Source of the DNA: Candidatus Latescibacterota bacterium
Lineage (GTDB): Bacteria > Latescibacterota > UBA2968 > UBA8231
Direction of reading: 5' to 3'
DNA: 64,000 nt
Assembly: GCA_022819745.1 (NCBI GenBank)
Contig: JAJEGS010000027.1
Span: forward strand, 99,005-163,004
Shown here: positions 45,248 through 54,591 of the stretch, piece by piece
How positions within the stretch are numbered: position 1 is the first letter of the stretch
Layout: each line of letters opens with the position of its first letter
Position numbers and translations under genes: made by a program
The notes under the pieces: generated by a model
What the model was told of the DNA's origin: nothing
The model's input: only the letters and a program-made list of their open reading frames with translations
The model's database searches: none

Positions 45248-46879
45248 ATGAAAAGCATTGCGATTGCGGGCGCGGCTCTGATAGCCGGCGGCCTCTGCGT
45301 CCTGTGGACGTGCTGTGTCGCCGCTGAGCCGCTTGTGCCCTTCGTCGATGTGGCCGTCCAGCTCGGCCTGACTCGCGTCCACACGAGCGGCAGCTTGGAA
45401 AAGGGCTATATCCCCGAGGCCAAAGGCGGCGGCACGGCCGCGCTCGATTTTGACCGCGATGGCGATCAGGATCTGTACTGGGTCAATGGCGAAGGCGGTG
45501 GCCACGCGCTCTTTCGCAACGACGGTCCGGCTGGCTTTGTCGATGTGGGTGAGACGCTTGGGACCGCAGGTCGCGGCTGGGGCATGGGTGCGACTAGCGC
45601 GGACTTTGACAACGATGGGGACCAAGACTTATACGCGACCCAATTGCGGGATAATCTGCTCTTTCGCAACGATGGCGATCGCTTTGTCGATGTGGCCGCA
45701 GCGGCTGGCGTGGCCACGCCCCATTGGAACACGGGCGCGGCTTGGGCCGACTACGACCGCGACGGCGACCTCGACCTATACGTGGCGAGCTATGCGGTAT
45801 TCGATTCGACTGAGGTTGAACGCTTGGGGGCGCAGTGGAAGGGGGTAGAGGTCTTCGTCGGCCCGAGGGGATTGATGGGGGCTGCGGATGTGTTTTATCG
45901 CAACGACGGCGACGAGTTTGCCGACATCACTGCTTGGGCGCGCCTCAACCATCCCTCTCCAGGCTACGGATTGGGCGTCCTGTTTGCGGACATGGACGCC
46001 GACGGCTGGCCCGATTTGTTCGTGGCCAACGATTCTAGTCCGAACTTTTTTTATCGCAATCGCGGCGATGGCCGCTTTAGCGACCGCTCCCTTCCGGCCC
46101 GCTTGGCCTATGGCCGCAGCGGACAAATCCAAGCGAGCATGGGGATAGCTTGGGGCGACTACGACAACGACGGCCACCCCGATTTGTTCGCCACGCATTT
46201 TGAAGACGAGTACAATACCCTCTATCGCAACGAAGGCGATGGCACCTTTGCGGATGTTAGCGCAGAAGCTGCCTTGGGGCGTGCGGGGTGGGCGCACGTG
46301 GGTTTTGGCGTGGGTTTTTTCGACTATGACCACGATGGCGACCTCGATTTGTTAGTAGCAAACGGACACGTGTATCCTCAGATTGACCGCGCCGGCAGCG
46401 GCAGTGCGTACGCCCAGTCCAATCACCTTTTTGCCAATGTTGGCGATGGAACGTTTACGCAGGTCGCGCTCGGCTCTGAGGTGCCCCGGGTCAGCCGAGG
46501 AGCCAACGTGTTCGACTTTGACAACGACGGCGATTTGGACGTTTTCGTGGCCAACCTCGACGATCGGCCCTCGCTGTTGCGGAACGATGTGGGCAACCGG
46601 CAGAATTGGCTGGGCCTGCGCTTGGTCGGAACGCGCGGCAACCGCGATGGCATTGGCGCTCGAGTGCGACTGGTCGCTGGCGAGCGGACGCAGATCCGCG
46701 AACTCATCTGCGGCAGCAGTTTTCTCTCCAGCGAGGACCGCCGCCTGCACTTTGGGCTAGGGCGCGTCGAGCGGGTCGATACGCTCGACGTGCGCTGGCC
46801 CAATCAGCAGCGCGAAGTTTTTACCGACCTGCCGGTCAATCGGTACTTGACGATAGAAGAGAGCAATAGCGATCCGTGA
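45248..46879 (+). CDS. Exported CRTAC1-type protein (VCBS repeats and ASPIC/UnbV)
   Basis: The start at 45248 gives a signal peptide (GAALIAGGLCVLWTCCVAA); the ORF upstream of it overlaps the dehydratase. The 543-residue protein has about seven VCBS repeats (ALDFDRDGDQDLYWV, DFDNDGDQDLY, DYDNDGHPDLF) and the C-terminal ASPIC/UnbV domain (NWLGLRLVGTRGNRDGIGAR, VRWPNQQREVFTDL). It is of the same type as the protein at 5438-7081 but without an obvious lipobox. It is inferred to be an extracellular propeller; its partner in this operon is the dehydratase. Confidence 0.88.
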   Translation: MKSIAIAGAALIAGGLCVLWTCCVAAEPLVPFVDVAVQLGLTRVHTSGSLEKGYIPEAKGGGTAALDFDRDGDQDLYWVNGEGGGHALFRNDGPAGFVDVGETLGTAGRGWGMGATSADFDNDGDQDLYATQLRDNLLFRNDGDRFVDVAAAAGVATPHWNTGAAWADYDRDGDLDLYVASYAVFDSTEVERLGAQWKGVEVFVGPRGLMGAADVFYRNDGDEFADITAWARLNHPSPGYGLGVLFADMDADGWPDLFVANDSSPNFFYRNRGDGRFSDRSLPARLAYGRSGQIQASMGIAWGDYDNDGHPDLFATHFEDEYNTLYRNEGDGTFADVSAEAALGRAGWAHVGFGVGFFDYDHDGDLDLLVANGHVYPQIDRAGSGSAYAQSNHLFANVGDGTFTQVALGSEVPRVSRGANVFDFDNDGDLDVFVANLDDRPSLLRNDVGNRQNWLGLRLVGTRGNRDGIGARVRLVAGERTQIRELICGSSFLSSEDRRLHFGLGRVERVDTLDVRWPNQQREVFTDLPVNRYLTIEESNSDP

Positions 46880-46893
46880 CCCATTTCTTAACT

Positions 46894-46971
46894 ACTGATG
46901 TTACGCAGTAGGGGGCGGTTTGAAACCGCCCCCTACGTGCGCCGGCAGGACAAACGCTGCGTAACGTCAGT
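46894..46971. repeat. MITE-like palindromic element with nested inverted repeats
   Basis: The outer 14-bp arms ACTGATGTTACGCA (46894-46907) and TGCGTAACGTCAGT (46958-46971) are inverted repeats with one mismatch. Between them lies a perfect 14-bp hairpin (GTAGGGGGCGGTTT at 46908-46921 with AAACCGCCCCCTAC at 46923-46936). The whole is 78 bp, sits between two genes and codes for nothing, as expected of a small non-autonomous repeat. It could also end transcription of the upstream gene. Confidence 0.7.
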
Positions 46972-46992
46972 TAATCACAGGGGTAAAGAAAT

Positions 46993-47916
46993 ATGCGCTT
47001 CTTAAATGCTTGTCCATTAATCGCGGCCCTGTTGGCGGCTGGCCCAGTAACCGCCGAGTTATCGCTTCACCAGCTCAGCGACGCGGTGTATGTGTTGCAA
47101 GGTGGTGGCGGCAATGTCGGGGTTTGCGTCGGCGACGATGGCATTCTTTTGGTGGATGCCAAATTGGCGTCGCAGGCCGATGCGGTGCGCGCCGCGCTCG
47201 CCCGTTTTGACGGCCCTTCGGCTGAGACTTCGGCGAGCTCAGTCGAGTCGCTCAGGTCGAAGCAGCCCCAGTACATCTTCAACACGCATTTCCACGGCGA
47301 CCACATCGGCGGCAACCGCGCCTTTGGCCAGCACGCGACGATTTTGGCCCACGTCAATGTCCGCAAACGCTTGGCGACGGGCGGTGAATTTGGCAAGCGG
47401 CACGTTGAGCCTGAGCCAGCGGTTGCCTTGCCCGTGATTGCGTTTGAGCAATCGGTGTCCGTGTTCTTCAACGGCGAGGAAATCCGCGCCGTTCACTTTC
47501 CCCGCGCCCATACCGACGGGGACATCGCCGTATTCTTCGTCAACGCCCAGATCGCCCATCTCGGCGACCTGTTCTTCAACGGCATCTTCCCCTTTGTCGA
47601 TCTAGAGTACGGCGGCGATGTTGAGACTCTGACGCAACACATCGCCGCGCTCATCGATCAGCTTCCCACGGACACCAAAATCATCCCCGGCCACGGCCCG
47701 GTCGCCACGCTCGACGATTTGAAGGTTTACCACCGCATGTTGGTGGAAACTACGGCTAGCGTGCGCACGCGCCGGAGCGCGGGCATGTCGCTCGAACAGA
47801 TCAGCGCCGAGGGACTCGACGCCCAATGGGCGTCTTGGGAGTGGTCTTTCGTGCCAGCGCAGCGCTGGATCGAAACGGTCTATTGGAGCTTGGAAGCGGG
47901 GGCGGGGAGCGATTGA
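46993..47916 (+). CDS. Exported metallo-beta-lactamase-fold hydrolase
   Basis: The 307-residue protein has a signal peptide (LIAALLAAGPVTA) and the full set of metal ligands of the superfamily: HFHGDH in FNTHFHGDHIGGN, His in FPRAHTDGD, Asp in AHLGDLFFN and His in IIPGHGP. The closest pattern is that of the quinoprotein relay/SoxH-like or glyoxalase-II-like periplasmic group, rather than true beta-lactamases. The substrate is unknown. An ATG with a weak site (GGTAAAG) was used. It stands alone between the palindromic element and the 48057 gene. Confidence 0.85.
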   Translation: MRFLNACPLIAALLAAGPVTAELSLHQLSDAVYVLQGGGGNVGVCVGDDGILLVDAKLASQADAVRAALARFDGPSAETSASSVESLRSKQPQYIFNTHFHGDHIGGNRAFGQHATILAHVNVRKRLATGGEFGKRHVEPEPAVALPVIAFEQSVSVFFNGEEIRAVHFPRAHTDGDIAVFFVNAQIAHLGDLFFNGIFPFVDLEYGGDVETLTQHIAALIDQLPTDTKIIPGHGPVATLDDLKVYHRMLVETTASVRTRRSAGMSLEQISAEGLDAQWASWEWSFVPAQRWIETVYWSLEAGAGSD

Positions 47917-48056
47917 TGCGAAGCTGTGGATGCGGCCTGTCGCTGGCCGTACAATTCCATTAGTCATTAGCATAGTAGTCGATTAGTATAGTAGTCGATT
48001 GAATCAGACCTCTTTTCGCTACGCCGTCTTCTGGAAATTTCCATGGAGGTGCTGTT

Positions 48057-49841
48057 ATGGTGAAGATTGCTGTTTTTACATGCGTATTGCTATGGAGCGG
48101 CCTCGCCGAGGCCGTCACTTGGGATTTTGACGACGGGACGACGCAAGGATGGTCCGCTAAAGAAGCGTTTACATGGGGTGGCCCGTTTGAATTTCATCAG
48201 TTTCCGGGGGAGGTTGAAGACGGCGTGTGGAGGGTCGATGTCTCGGCCAGACAGGTGTATCCCGATCCGTCAGTCAAGTTGATTTCTTCTACCATAGGCT
48301 ACGATTCGCGCCTATTCGACCGGGTGATAATCCGGTTTCGCACCGTGCATGGCCACCCTACGACAGGGAGTGTTGGGCTTGCTTGGACGAACGAGCACAA
48401 CCTCGAGACCCCAGGAATGAATCCAGAAATGTCCGCCGAAAACCAGTTTGGGCTTTACTTCACTCGGTTTGTTTATACCACCGAGTGGCAGGAAGTAGAG
48501 TTCACTCTCGACGACCAATACCAAGACGATATAGTGTGGGAGGGGCTGTTACGGGATATTCAACTGAGCTTTAGCTTGGGGGGGCCAGACGACTTGGTTG
48601 AGTACTTTGAAATAGACTGGATCGATTTGATTGGCCAGGAAGAACTCTCGCAGGGGGAATTGGCCCGGCCGCCGGTAAAGTATTTTCGCTTTGAAGGAGC
48701 CGGTCTTTTTGCTCCCCCGATCTTCTATCCAATTACACAGGGTTTAGGGAGTGGAGAAGGGAGCGGCGTCTTGACCGACTTAGATGGCGATGGCGACTTA
48801 GACCTTTTCTCTCTTGCCCTCTGGTCGGGTCGGAGGTTCACACAAGGCTGGGTCATGGCGATCAATGATGGTAGCGGGGCTTTTGCGACCGTGCACACCG
48901 AGAATGGAGGTATTGACTTTGGATTCAGGTACGTATTCGCCGAGGATGTGGATGGCGATGGCCAAGACGAGATTGTGATAGCGGGAAACCGCGAAATAGT
49001 GGTTTGGTCGATTGGGCCGGATTTCCAGATCGAGGTACTCACCATAGGGTCGGACGACCTCGAATCCCTCTGGGATTTGGTGCTCCACATCTGGGAGGTT
49101 CCCAAGGGCGATTTTGATGGCGATGGGCAGTGGGAGTGGCTCAAGGAGCTTCAACGCAACCTCTTTGAAGGGGACATGGGACTCGTGGTGCAAGATCGAT
49201 CCGAAGAAGGGGTGCTGTATGATGAGCAGGTGCTGTATGATGAGCAGCTATTTCTGCGCTCGCCGGTGAAGGTGCGCGATCTGAACGCCGACGGAGTAGA
49301 TGATTGGGTATTTGTCGGTGGCAACCGGGTGTCGGGTTTTGGGGTGTTTGTCGAGTGGGGTGGGGGCTTGAATCCGACCCGAGAAGTGGAAACGCATCGC
49401 TTGGCTGGCGATGGGACCCAAGTGCTGCCCGGCGATGTCGATAACGACGGAGATCTGGACTTGGTGGTGTTGGATCCGGCCTTGGGCGGCGTGCATGTGC
49501 TCAAGAGTTCGGGAGGAGGGCAGCCGACGGCAGTGATGACGGCGGCGGGTGCTGTGCCGACGCAGTATCGGCTGGGCGACAGCTATCCCAATCCGTTTAA
49601 TCCGGCTGTGGTGATTCCCCTCGATTTGGCGACGGACGCGGCGGGAGTGTCGCTGACGGTGTACGACGTGTTGGGTCGTCGGGTGCGGCAGGTGTGGAAG
49701 GGGGCACTACCGGCGGGTACGCATCGGTTTATGTGGGATGGCCGCGACGAGATGGATAGGGATGTGGCGGCTGGAGTGTATCTCTATCGGGTCGAGGTAG
49801 ATGGGCGCGTGGAAACCAAGAAGATGATGAAGCTGCCTTAG
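48057..49841 (+). CDS. Secreted VCBS/FG-GAP protein with sorting-type C-terminal domain
   Basis: The 594-residue protein has a signal peptide (FTCVLLWSGLAEA) and an N-terminal jelly-roll-like domain (about 20-210: TWDFDDGTTQGWSAK, FEIDWIDLIG). FG-GAP-type repeats follow (TDLDGDGDLDLFSL, FDGDGQWEWLK, VDNDGDLDLVVL). The last 80 residues resemble a T9SS-type or FlgD-like tail (SYPNPFNPAVVIPLDLA, YDVLGRRVRQVWKG, FMWDGRDEMDRDVAAGVYLY). Such tails direct or anchor surface proteins in the FCB group. An 18-bp perfect tandem duplication (49212-49247) doubles VLYDEQ within a linker. It is a stand-alone gene. Confidence 0.8.
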   Translation: MVKIAVFTCVLLWSGLAEAVTWDFDDGTTQGWSAKEAFTWGGPFEFHQFPGEVEDGVWRVDVSARQVYPDPSVKLISSTIGYDSRLFDRVIIRFRTVHGHPTTGSVGLAWTNEHNLETPGMNPEMSAENQFGLYFTRFVYTTEWQEVEFTLDDQYQDDIVWEGLLRDIQLSFSLGGPDDLVEYFEIDWIDLIGQEELSQGELARPPVKYFRFEGAGLFAPPIFYPITQGLGSGEGSGVLTDLDGDGDLDLFSLALWSGRRFTQGWVMAINDGSGAFATVHTENGGIDFGFRYVFAEDVDGDGQDEIVIAGNREIVVWSIGPDFQIEVLTIGSDDLESLWDLVLHIWEVPKGDFDGDGQWEWLKELQRNLFEGDMGLVVQDRSEEGVLYDEQVLYDEQLFLRSPVKVRDLNADGVDDWVFVGGNRVSGFGVFVEWGGGLNPTREVETHRLAGDGTQVLPGDVDNDGDLDLVVLDPALGGVHVLKSSGGGQPTAVMTAAGAVPTQYRLGDSYPNPFNPAVVIPLDLATDAAGVSLTVYDVLGRRVRQVWKGALPAGTHRFMWDGRDEMDRDVAAGVYLYRVEVDGRVETKKMMKLP

Positions 49842-49936
49842 GACGCATCCCGTCGGCTCAGTCGCTCGCGTATCGCATCCCTCACGCCGAGGGTTTTCCT
49901 CAGAAAAATATAGTTATTCGGCCTTTTTTACCGCTC

Positions 49937-49965
49937 TTGACAGCGGAGGTGGGGCGTTCCATAAT
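49937..49965 (+). promoter_or_regulatory. Sigma-70-type promoter of the molybdenum hydroxylase operon
   Basis: A perfect -35 box TTGACA (49937-49942) and a -10 box CATAAT (49960-49965) are separated by 17 bp, about 50 bp before the first gene of the operon. This is the best housekeeping-type promoter in the window. Confidence 0.7.
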
Positions 49966-50013
49966 TAGGCGCGAACTTCAGCGATCACTACTTACAAGCG
50001 AGGAGGTTTTTCC

Positions 50014-50922
50014 TTGAAAGATTTTGCCTATTGCGCCCCCAGCACGTTGCGCGAGGCCGTGGCCCTCAAGGCCGAGAAGGGCGAGGCCGCTCGCGTCCTT
50101 GCTGGCGGCACCGATTTGATCGTCCAGTTGCGCGGGAAGCGATTTGCGCCCGACTGCGTCATTGACATCAAGAATGTCCCCGAGGCCAACGAGCTTTCCT
50201 ATGGCCCTCGCCGGGGTTTGGTCATTGGCGCGGGCGTGTCCTGCTGGCGCATCTACAATGACCCCGAAATCGTCGCGCGCTACCCTGGGCTCGTCGATTC
50301 GGCTGCCATCATCGGCGGCATCCAAATACAGGGCCGCGCCACCTTTGGCGGCAATTTGTGCAACGCCTCTCCGAGCGCGGACACCATCCCCAGCCTGATT
50401 ACCCACTCGGCCGTGTGCCACATTGCCGGGCCGGACGGCAAGCGCCAAGTCGCGGTAGAGGATTTTTGCACCGCTCCGGGCCGCAGTGTGCTGGCGCCCG
50501 GCGAGATCTTGGTTGCTCTCCAGCTTCCAATTGCCAGGAAGAACACGGGCTCGCACTACCAGCGCTTCATTCCGCGCAACGAGATGGACATCGCCGTCGT
50601 CGGAGTGTCCTCCCATGTCACCTTGGCCAATCGCGGCAAGGAGTTTAAGGCCGTGCGCATTGCGCTCGCCGCGGTCGGCCCGACGCCGATTTTTGCGCGC
50701 GAGGCCGGCGACAGCCTAGCGGGCCAAGCCGTCTCAGACGAGGCCATTGACGCGGCGGCTACCGCAGCCCAGAGCGCGGCTCGCCCGATTTCCGATATGC
50801 GCGGTCCGGCCGAGTTCCGCACCCACCTTGTCGGGGTGCTGGTCAAGCGCACCCTCGCAGGTGCTGTGGCTCGGGCCCGCGGCCAGTTCGTCGCCAACGC
50901 CGTGCAGGAAGCGGCTGGCTAG
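50014..50922 (+). CDS. Molybdenum hydroxylase, FAD-binding medium subunit (CoxM type)
   Basis: The TTG start has a strong AGGAGG site (50001-50006). The 302-residue cytoplasmic protein carries the FAD motifs of the xanthine dehydrogenase family: RVLAGGTDLIVQLRGKRF near residue 30 and ATFGGNLCNASPSADTIPSL around 110. It passes electrons between the 2Fe-2S subunit and the acceptor. It heads a three-subunit operon driven by the promoter at 49937. The substrate (for example a purine, CO-like or aromatic compound) is not determinable from this subunit. Confidence 0.92.
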   Translation: MKDFAYCAPSTLREAVALKAEKGEAARVLAGGTDLIVQLRGKRFAPDCVIDIKNVPEANELSYGPRRGLVIGAGVSCWRIYNDPEIVARYPGLVDSAAIIGGIQIQGRATFGGNLCNASPSADTIPSLITHSAVCHIAGPDGKRQVAVEDFCTAPGRSVLAPGEILVALQLPIARKNTGSHYQRFIPRNEMDIAVVGVSSHVTLANRGKEFKAVRIALAAVGPTPIFAREAGDSLAGQAVSDEAIDAAATAAQSAARPISDMRGPAEFRTHLVGVLVKRTLAGAVARARGQFVANAVQEAAG

Positions 50923-51006
50923 AGTTAGAAATGCACCGACCATGCGGTCGGCGATAGAAGATTCTCACTCGCCGCAACAAGCGGCCCAAATTCGGAGTTA
51001 AGGTAC

Positions 51007-51486
51007 ATGAGCAAAACACACGTCCAAACCACGATCAACGGGGAGCCGACCGAGTTTCTCTGCGAGCCGCGCCAAAGCCTGCTCGAAGTATTGCGCGAGA
51101 CGCTCGGCTTCACCGGCACCAAGGAAGGCTGCAACGACGGCAACTGCGGCGCGTGTTCCATCGCCGTTGACGGCGTCCTCGTCGATTCTTGTCTAATGCT
51201 GGCCGTTGAGGCCGATGGCAAGGAAATCGGCACGGTCGAGGGCCTTGCCAGCCCGGATAGCCTGCACCCGGTGCAGCAGAAGTTTCTCGAACACGCTGCG
51301 CTGCAATGCGGCATCTGCACCCCGGGCTTTTTGGTGGCCTCCAAAGCCCTGCTCGACCACAATCCCAACCCTTCCGAGCACGAAGTGCGGCACTGGCTGG
51401 CTGGCAACTTGTGCCGCTGCACGGGCTACGACAAGATCGTCCGCGCTGTCCTCGACGCCGCTGAGGAAGTGCGCCAAAGCGCCTGA
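51007..51486 (+). CDS. Molybdenum hydroxylase, 2Fe-2S small subunit (CoxS type)
   Basis: The 159-residue subunit has the plant-type [2Fe-2S] ferredoxin domain (TKEGCNDGNCGACSIAVDG) and the second [2Fe-2S] helical domain (CGICTPGF and NLCRCTGYDKI), so all eight ligand cysteines are present. It conducts electrons from the molybdopterin site. Length and motifs are normal for the family. It lies between the FAD and molybdopterin subunit genes, a conserved order M-S-L. Confidence 0.94.
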   Translation: MSKTHVQTTINGEPTEFLCEPRQSLLEVLRETLGFTGTKEGCNDGNCGACSIAVDGVLVDSCLMLAVEADGKEIGTVEGLASPDSLHPVQQKFLEHAALQCGICTPGFLVASKALLDHNPNPSEHEVRHWLAGNLCRCTGYDKIVRAVLDAAEEVRQSA

Positions 51487-51506
51487 ACCCAACGAGGAGG
51501 AACGCC

Positions 51507-53789
51507 ATGCCTGCCAACAACGGCTACAAAGTCATCGGCACCCGCCCCATCCGCCACGACGGCGTTGACAAGGTCACTGGGCGCGCCATTTACGGCGCCG
51601 ACACCCAGTTGGCCGGCTTGCTCTACGGACAGGTCCTGCGCTCGCCCCACGCCCATGCGCGCATCAAGTCCATAGACACGTCTAAAGCTGCGGCCCTGCC
51701 TGGGGTCAAGGCCGTCCTCACGGGCACCGACCTGCCCGATGCCGGCGACCAAATGGTCGATCTCGGCGAAGGCCCGGCCCGGCTCAAATACCTGCGCGAC
51801 AACGTGCTGGCCACGGATAAGGCCCTGTACAGCGGGCATCCCGTCGCCGCGGTCGCCGCCACTAGCGTCCATATTGCCGAAGAGGCGCTCGACCTGATCG
51901 AAGTCGAGTACGAGGAACTAGAGGCCGTGCTCGATGTGCGCGAGGCCATGCAGGAGGGCGCGCCCCAACTCCACGACGACATGACCACCCAAGAGTTTGG
52001 GGAAGACACTGGCCGCAAGAGCAACCTCGCCACCCACTTTGAGCACCGACTCGGTGATGCAGACAAAGCCTTTGCCGAGGCCGACGTGGTTGTGGAGCGC
52101 GAGTTTCAGACCGCCACTGTGCATCAAGGATACATCGAGCCGCACAACGCCACGGCGAGCTGGAACGCCGATGGTCAACTGACGGTCTGGACCAGCACTC
52201 AGGGTTCGTTCACTGCGCGCGCCCAAGTCGGCGCGGTCTTGGACATGCCCATTTCGAGGATCAAGGTCGTGCCGCAGGAGATTGGCGGCGGCTTTGGCGG
52301 CAAAATTCCGGTTTACTTGGAGCCAGTCGCCGCCCTGCTCTCCAAGGCGAGCGGCCAACCCGTCAAGATGATTATGACCCGGCCAGCCGTCTTTGAGAGC
52401 ACTGGCCCGACGCCCGGGTCGTACGTCAAGATCAAGATGGGTGCAGACAAGAGCGGCAAGATCGTGGCCGCCGACGCCTATATCGCCTTTGAGTCTGGGG
52501 CGTATCCCGGCGGCTTGGTCGGCGCAGCCGCGATGTGCGTGTTCTCGTGTTACGACATCCCCGATGGCCGGATCGACTGCTATGACGTAGTGGTCAACAA
52601 GCCGCGGAGTTTTGCGTATCGAGCCCCCGGTTCAACGCAGGTGGCTTTTGCCACTGAGCACGTGGTTGATTTGCTGGCCGCCGAACTGGGGATGGAGCCG
52701 CTGGAGATCCGGCTAAAGAATACCGCGACGACCGGCACCCGGCGCATTGACGGCGTGGTGTACCCAAAGATGGGCTGCAAGGAGGTGTTGGAAGCCATCC
52801 GCGACTCGGAGCACTACCAGAGTCCTGCGCCTGCTGGCCCCAATGGAGGGCGCGGCATCTCGGTTGGCTATTGGTTCAACGTCGGGCTCAAGTCCTCCTG
52901 CACGGCCAGCGTCAACGCAGACGGCACGGTCAGCTTAGTCGAGGGTTCGACCGACATTGGCGGTACGCGCACGTCGGTCGCCATGCAGTTTGCCGAGACC
53001 TTGGGCCTGCGGGCTGAAGACGTCAAACCGCAAGTGGCCGACACGGATTCGATTGGCCACACGGACGTAACCGGCGGCAGCCGCGTGACGTACGCCACTG
53101 GCTGGGCCGCGTACAAGGCCGCCCTCGACGTGCGGGACCAGCTCTGCGAGCGCGCGGCCCAACTATGGGAAGTCGAAGTAAGCCAAGTCGAGTTTGACGA
53201 TGGCGTCTTCCGTTCCGGCGATAACGAGCTGACCTTTAAGGGATTGGCTGGCCGCCTCGAAGAGACCGGTGGCCCGGTCATTGGCCGAGCCACCGTGGAC
53301 CCAGATTCGGGCGTTGGCGGCTCCTTTGCAGCCAATATCGCCGATGTTGAGGTCGATCCCGAGACCGGCAAGGTGGATGTTTTGCGCTTTACGGTCATCC
53401 AAGACGCTGGGCGGGCGATTCACCCGGCGTACGTCGAGGGCCAGATGCAGGGCGGCTCGGTGCAGGGCATTGGTTGGGCGCTCAACGAGGAGTACTTCTA
53501 CAGTGGCGAAGGCCACCTCGACAACTCCAGCTTTCTCGACTACCGGATCCCGACCAGTCTCGACCTGCCGATGATTGAGACCATCATCGTCGAGGTTCCC
53601 AACCCGGGCCATCCCTATGGCGTGCGCGGCGTTGGCGAGGCCAACATCGCCCCGCCGCCCGCTGCCATGGCCGCGGCCATTGAGGCTGCTGTTGGCGTGC
53701 GGCCGCAGGAATTGCCCATGAAGCCCGACCGCATTGTCGCCGCGTTGCAGGCGCACGAGGAACGGGCCGCGCAGGCTGCTGGCGGTTAG
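51507..53789 (+). CDS. Molybdenum hydroxylase, molybdopterin large subunit (CoxL/XdhB type)
   Basis: The 760-residue catalytic subunit follows an AGGAGG site by a few bases and has the family blocks: the N-terminal hammerhead (RHDGVDKVTGRAIYGAD), GGGFGGK (residues 265-271), RAPGSTQ in the position of the substrate loop (so not the CoxL-type CSFR loop of true CO dehydrogenases), and the catalytic Glu in VRGVGEANIAPPP. It hydroxylates or oxidises a carbon next to nitrogen or oxygen. The substrate is probably organic rather than CO; the exact compound is unknown. Confidence 0.93.
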   Translation: MPANNGYKVIGTRPIRHDGVDKVTGRAIYGADTQLAGLLYGQVLRSPHAHARIKSIDTSKAAALPGVKAVLTGTDLPDAGDQMVDLGEGPARLKYLRDNVLATDKALYSGHPVAAVAATSVHIAEEALDLIEVEYEELEAVLDVREAMQEGAPQLHDDMTTQEFGEDTGRKSNLATHFEHRLGDADKAFAEADVVVEREFQTATVHQGYIEPHNATASWNADGQLTVWTSTQGSFTARAQVGAVLDMPISRIKVVPQEIGGGFGGKIPVYLEPVAALLSKASGQPVKMIMTRPAVFESTGPTPGSYVKIKMGADKSGKIVAADAYIAFESGAYPGGLVGAAAMCVFSCYDIPDGRIDCYDVVVNKPRSFAYRAPGSTQVAFATEHVVDLLAAELGMEPLEIRLKNTATTGTRRIDGVVYPKMGCKEVLEAIRDSEHYQSPAPAGPNGGRGISVGYWFNVGLKSSCTASVNADGTVSLVEGSTDIGGTRTSVAMQFAETLGLRAEDVKPQVADTDSIGHTDVTGGSRVTYATGWAAYKAALDVRDQLCERAAQLWEVEVSQVEFDDGVFRSGDNELTFKGLAGRLEETGGPVIGRATVDPDSGVGGSFAANIADVEVDPETGKVDVLRFTVIQDAGRAIHPAYVEGQMQGGSVQGIGWALNEEYFYSGEGHLDNSSFLDYRIPTSLDLPMIETIIVEVPNPGHPYGVRGVGEANIAPPPAAMAAAIEAAVGVRPQELPMKPDRIVAALQAHEERAAQAAGG

Positions 53790-53795
53790 CCCACC

Positions 53796-54065
53796 ATGCC
53801 CGTAGCTTGGATTCCCTCGCTGATGCAGAAGCTGACTGCTGGCCAACAGCAAGTAGAGGTAGAGGGAGCGACCGTGCGCGAAGTCGTTGCCGCACTTGAC
53901 GCCCGCTACCCCGGCTTCAAGGAGCGGGTTCTCGACGGCGACCGCATCAAGACCGAGATTGCCGTCGCGGTGGATGGCGAAGTGGTCGCGGCCGGGTTGA
54001 GGGCGAAGGTGGGGCCTGAAAGCGAGGTACACTTCCTGCCGGCTATATCGGGGGGCGCGAGTTAG
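53796..54065 (+). CDS. MoaD/ThiS-family sulfur carrier-like protein
   Basis: The 89-residue protein starts 7 bp after the large-subunit stop. It has the ubiquitin-like ThiS/MoaD pattern (VEVEGATVREVVAALDARYP, IAVAVDGEVV) and ends PAISGGAS, so the activating Gly-Gly is followed by two extra residues instead of being terminal. Family members carry thiocarboxylate sulfur for the molybdopterin dithiolene. Its place here suggests support of the adjacent molybdenum enzyme. The terminal extension would need trimming or indicates another role. Confidence 0.85.
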   Translation: MPVAWIPSLMQKLTAGQQQVEVEGATVREVVAALDARYPGFKERVLDGDRIKTEIAVAVDGEVVAAGLRAKVGPESEVHFLPAISGGAS

Positions 54066-54086
54066 TTAGCTGTACGGATGCAACAC

Positions 54087-54124
54087 AAAGGGGCCGGTAC
54101 TCCAACAAGAGTACCGGCCCTTTC
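54087..54124. terminator. Bidirectional rho-independent terminator
   Basis: A perfect 12-bp stem (GGGCCGGTACTC at 54091-54102, GAGTACCGGCCC at 54109-54120) with loop CAACAA is flanked by AAAG and TTTCTTCTTT. It stands between the convergent MoaD-like and dut genes and can stop both directions. Confidence 0.9.
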
Positions 54125-54150
54125 TTCTTTCCACCCGCTTTTGAACAGTT

Positions 54151-54591
54151 TCAGCGCCTCCCCGTCGAGCCAAAGCCGCCGCTGCCGCGCTCCGTTTCCG
54201 CAAGCTGCTCGACCTCGATCCACTCGCCGCGTGTCACCGGTGCGAAAATGAGTTGGGCGATGCGCTCGCCTGGGTCGATGGGCTGGTCCTCAGCAGAAAG
54301 GTTGATCATGATGACGCCGACTTCGCCTCGGTAGTCGGCGTCGATTGTGCCTGGGGCGTTGAGTAGCGTCAGGCCGCGCTTGAGGGCCAAGCCACTGCGC
54401 GGCCTGACCTGTGCTTCGTAGCCTAGAGGGATTTCGAGAAACAGGCCCGTGGGGATGAGGCCGCGCTCGCCGGGTGCTAATACCACTGACTCTGATAGCG
54501 CGGCGCGCAAGTCGAGGCCGGCGCTGTGCTCCGTCTCATACGTGGGCAGCGGTTGGTCTCCCTTGTTGATCACCTTCACTTGAATAGTCAT
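54151..54591 (-). CDS. dut: dUTP diphosphatase
   Basis: The 146-residue trimeric-type dUTPase hydrolyses dUTP to dUMP, keeping uracil out of DNA. All five motifs are visible, including [10 protein letters not shown] (I), [11 protein letters not shown] (II), [17 protein letters not shown] (III), [10 protein letters not shown] (IV) and [10 protein letters not shown] (V). Its start overlaps the stop of the Wzz-like gene (ATGA), which places a nucleotide-metabolism gene at the end of a polysaccharide-export operon. Confidence 0.97.
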   Translation of the reverse strand: MTIQVKVINKGDQPLPTYETEHSAGLDLRAALSESVVLAPGERGLIPTGLFLEIPLGYEAQVRPRSGLALKRGLTLLNAPGTIDADYRGEVGVIMINLSAEDQPIDPGERIAQLIFAPVTRGEWIEVEQLAETERGSGGFGSTGRR

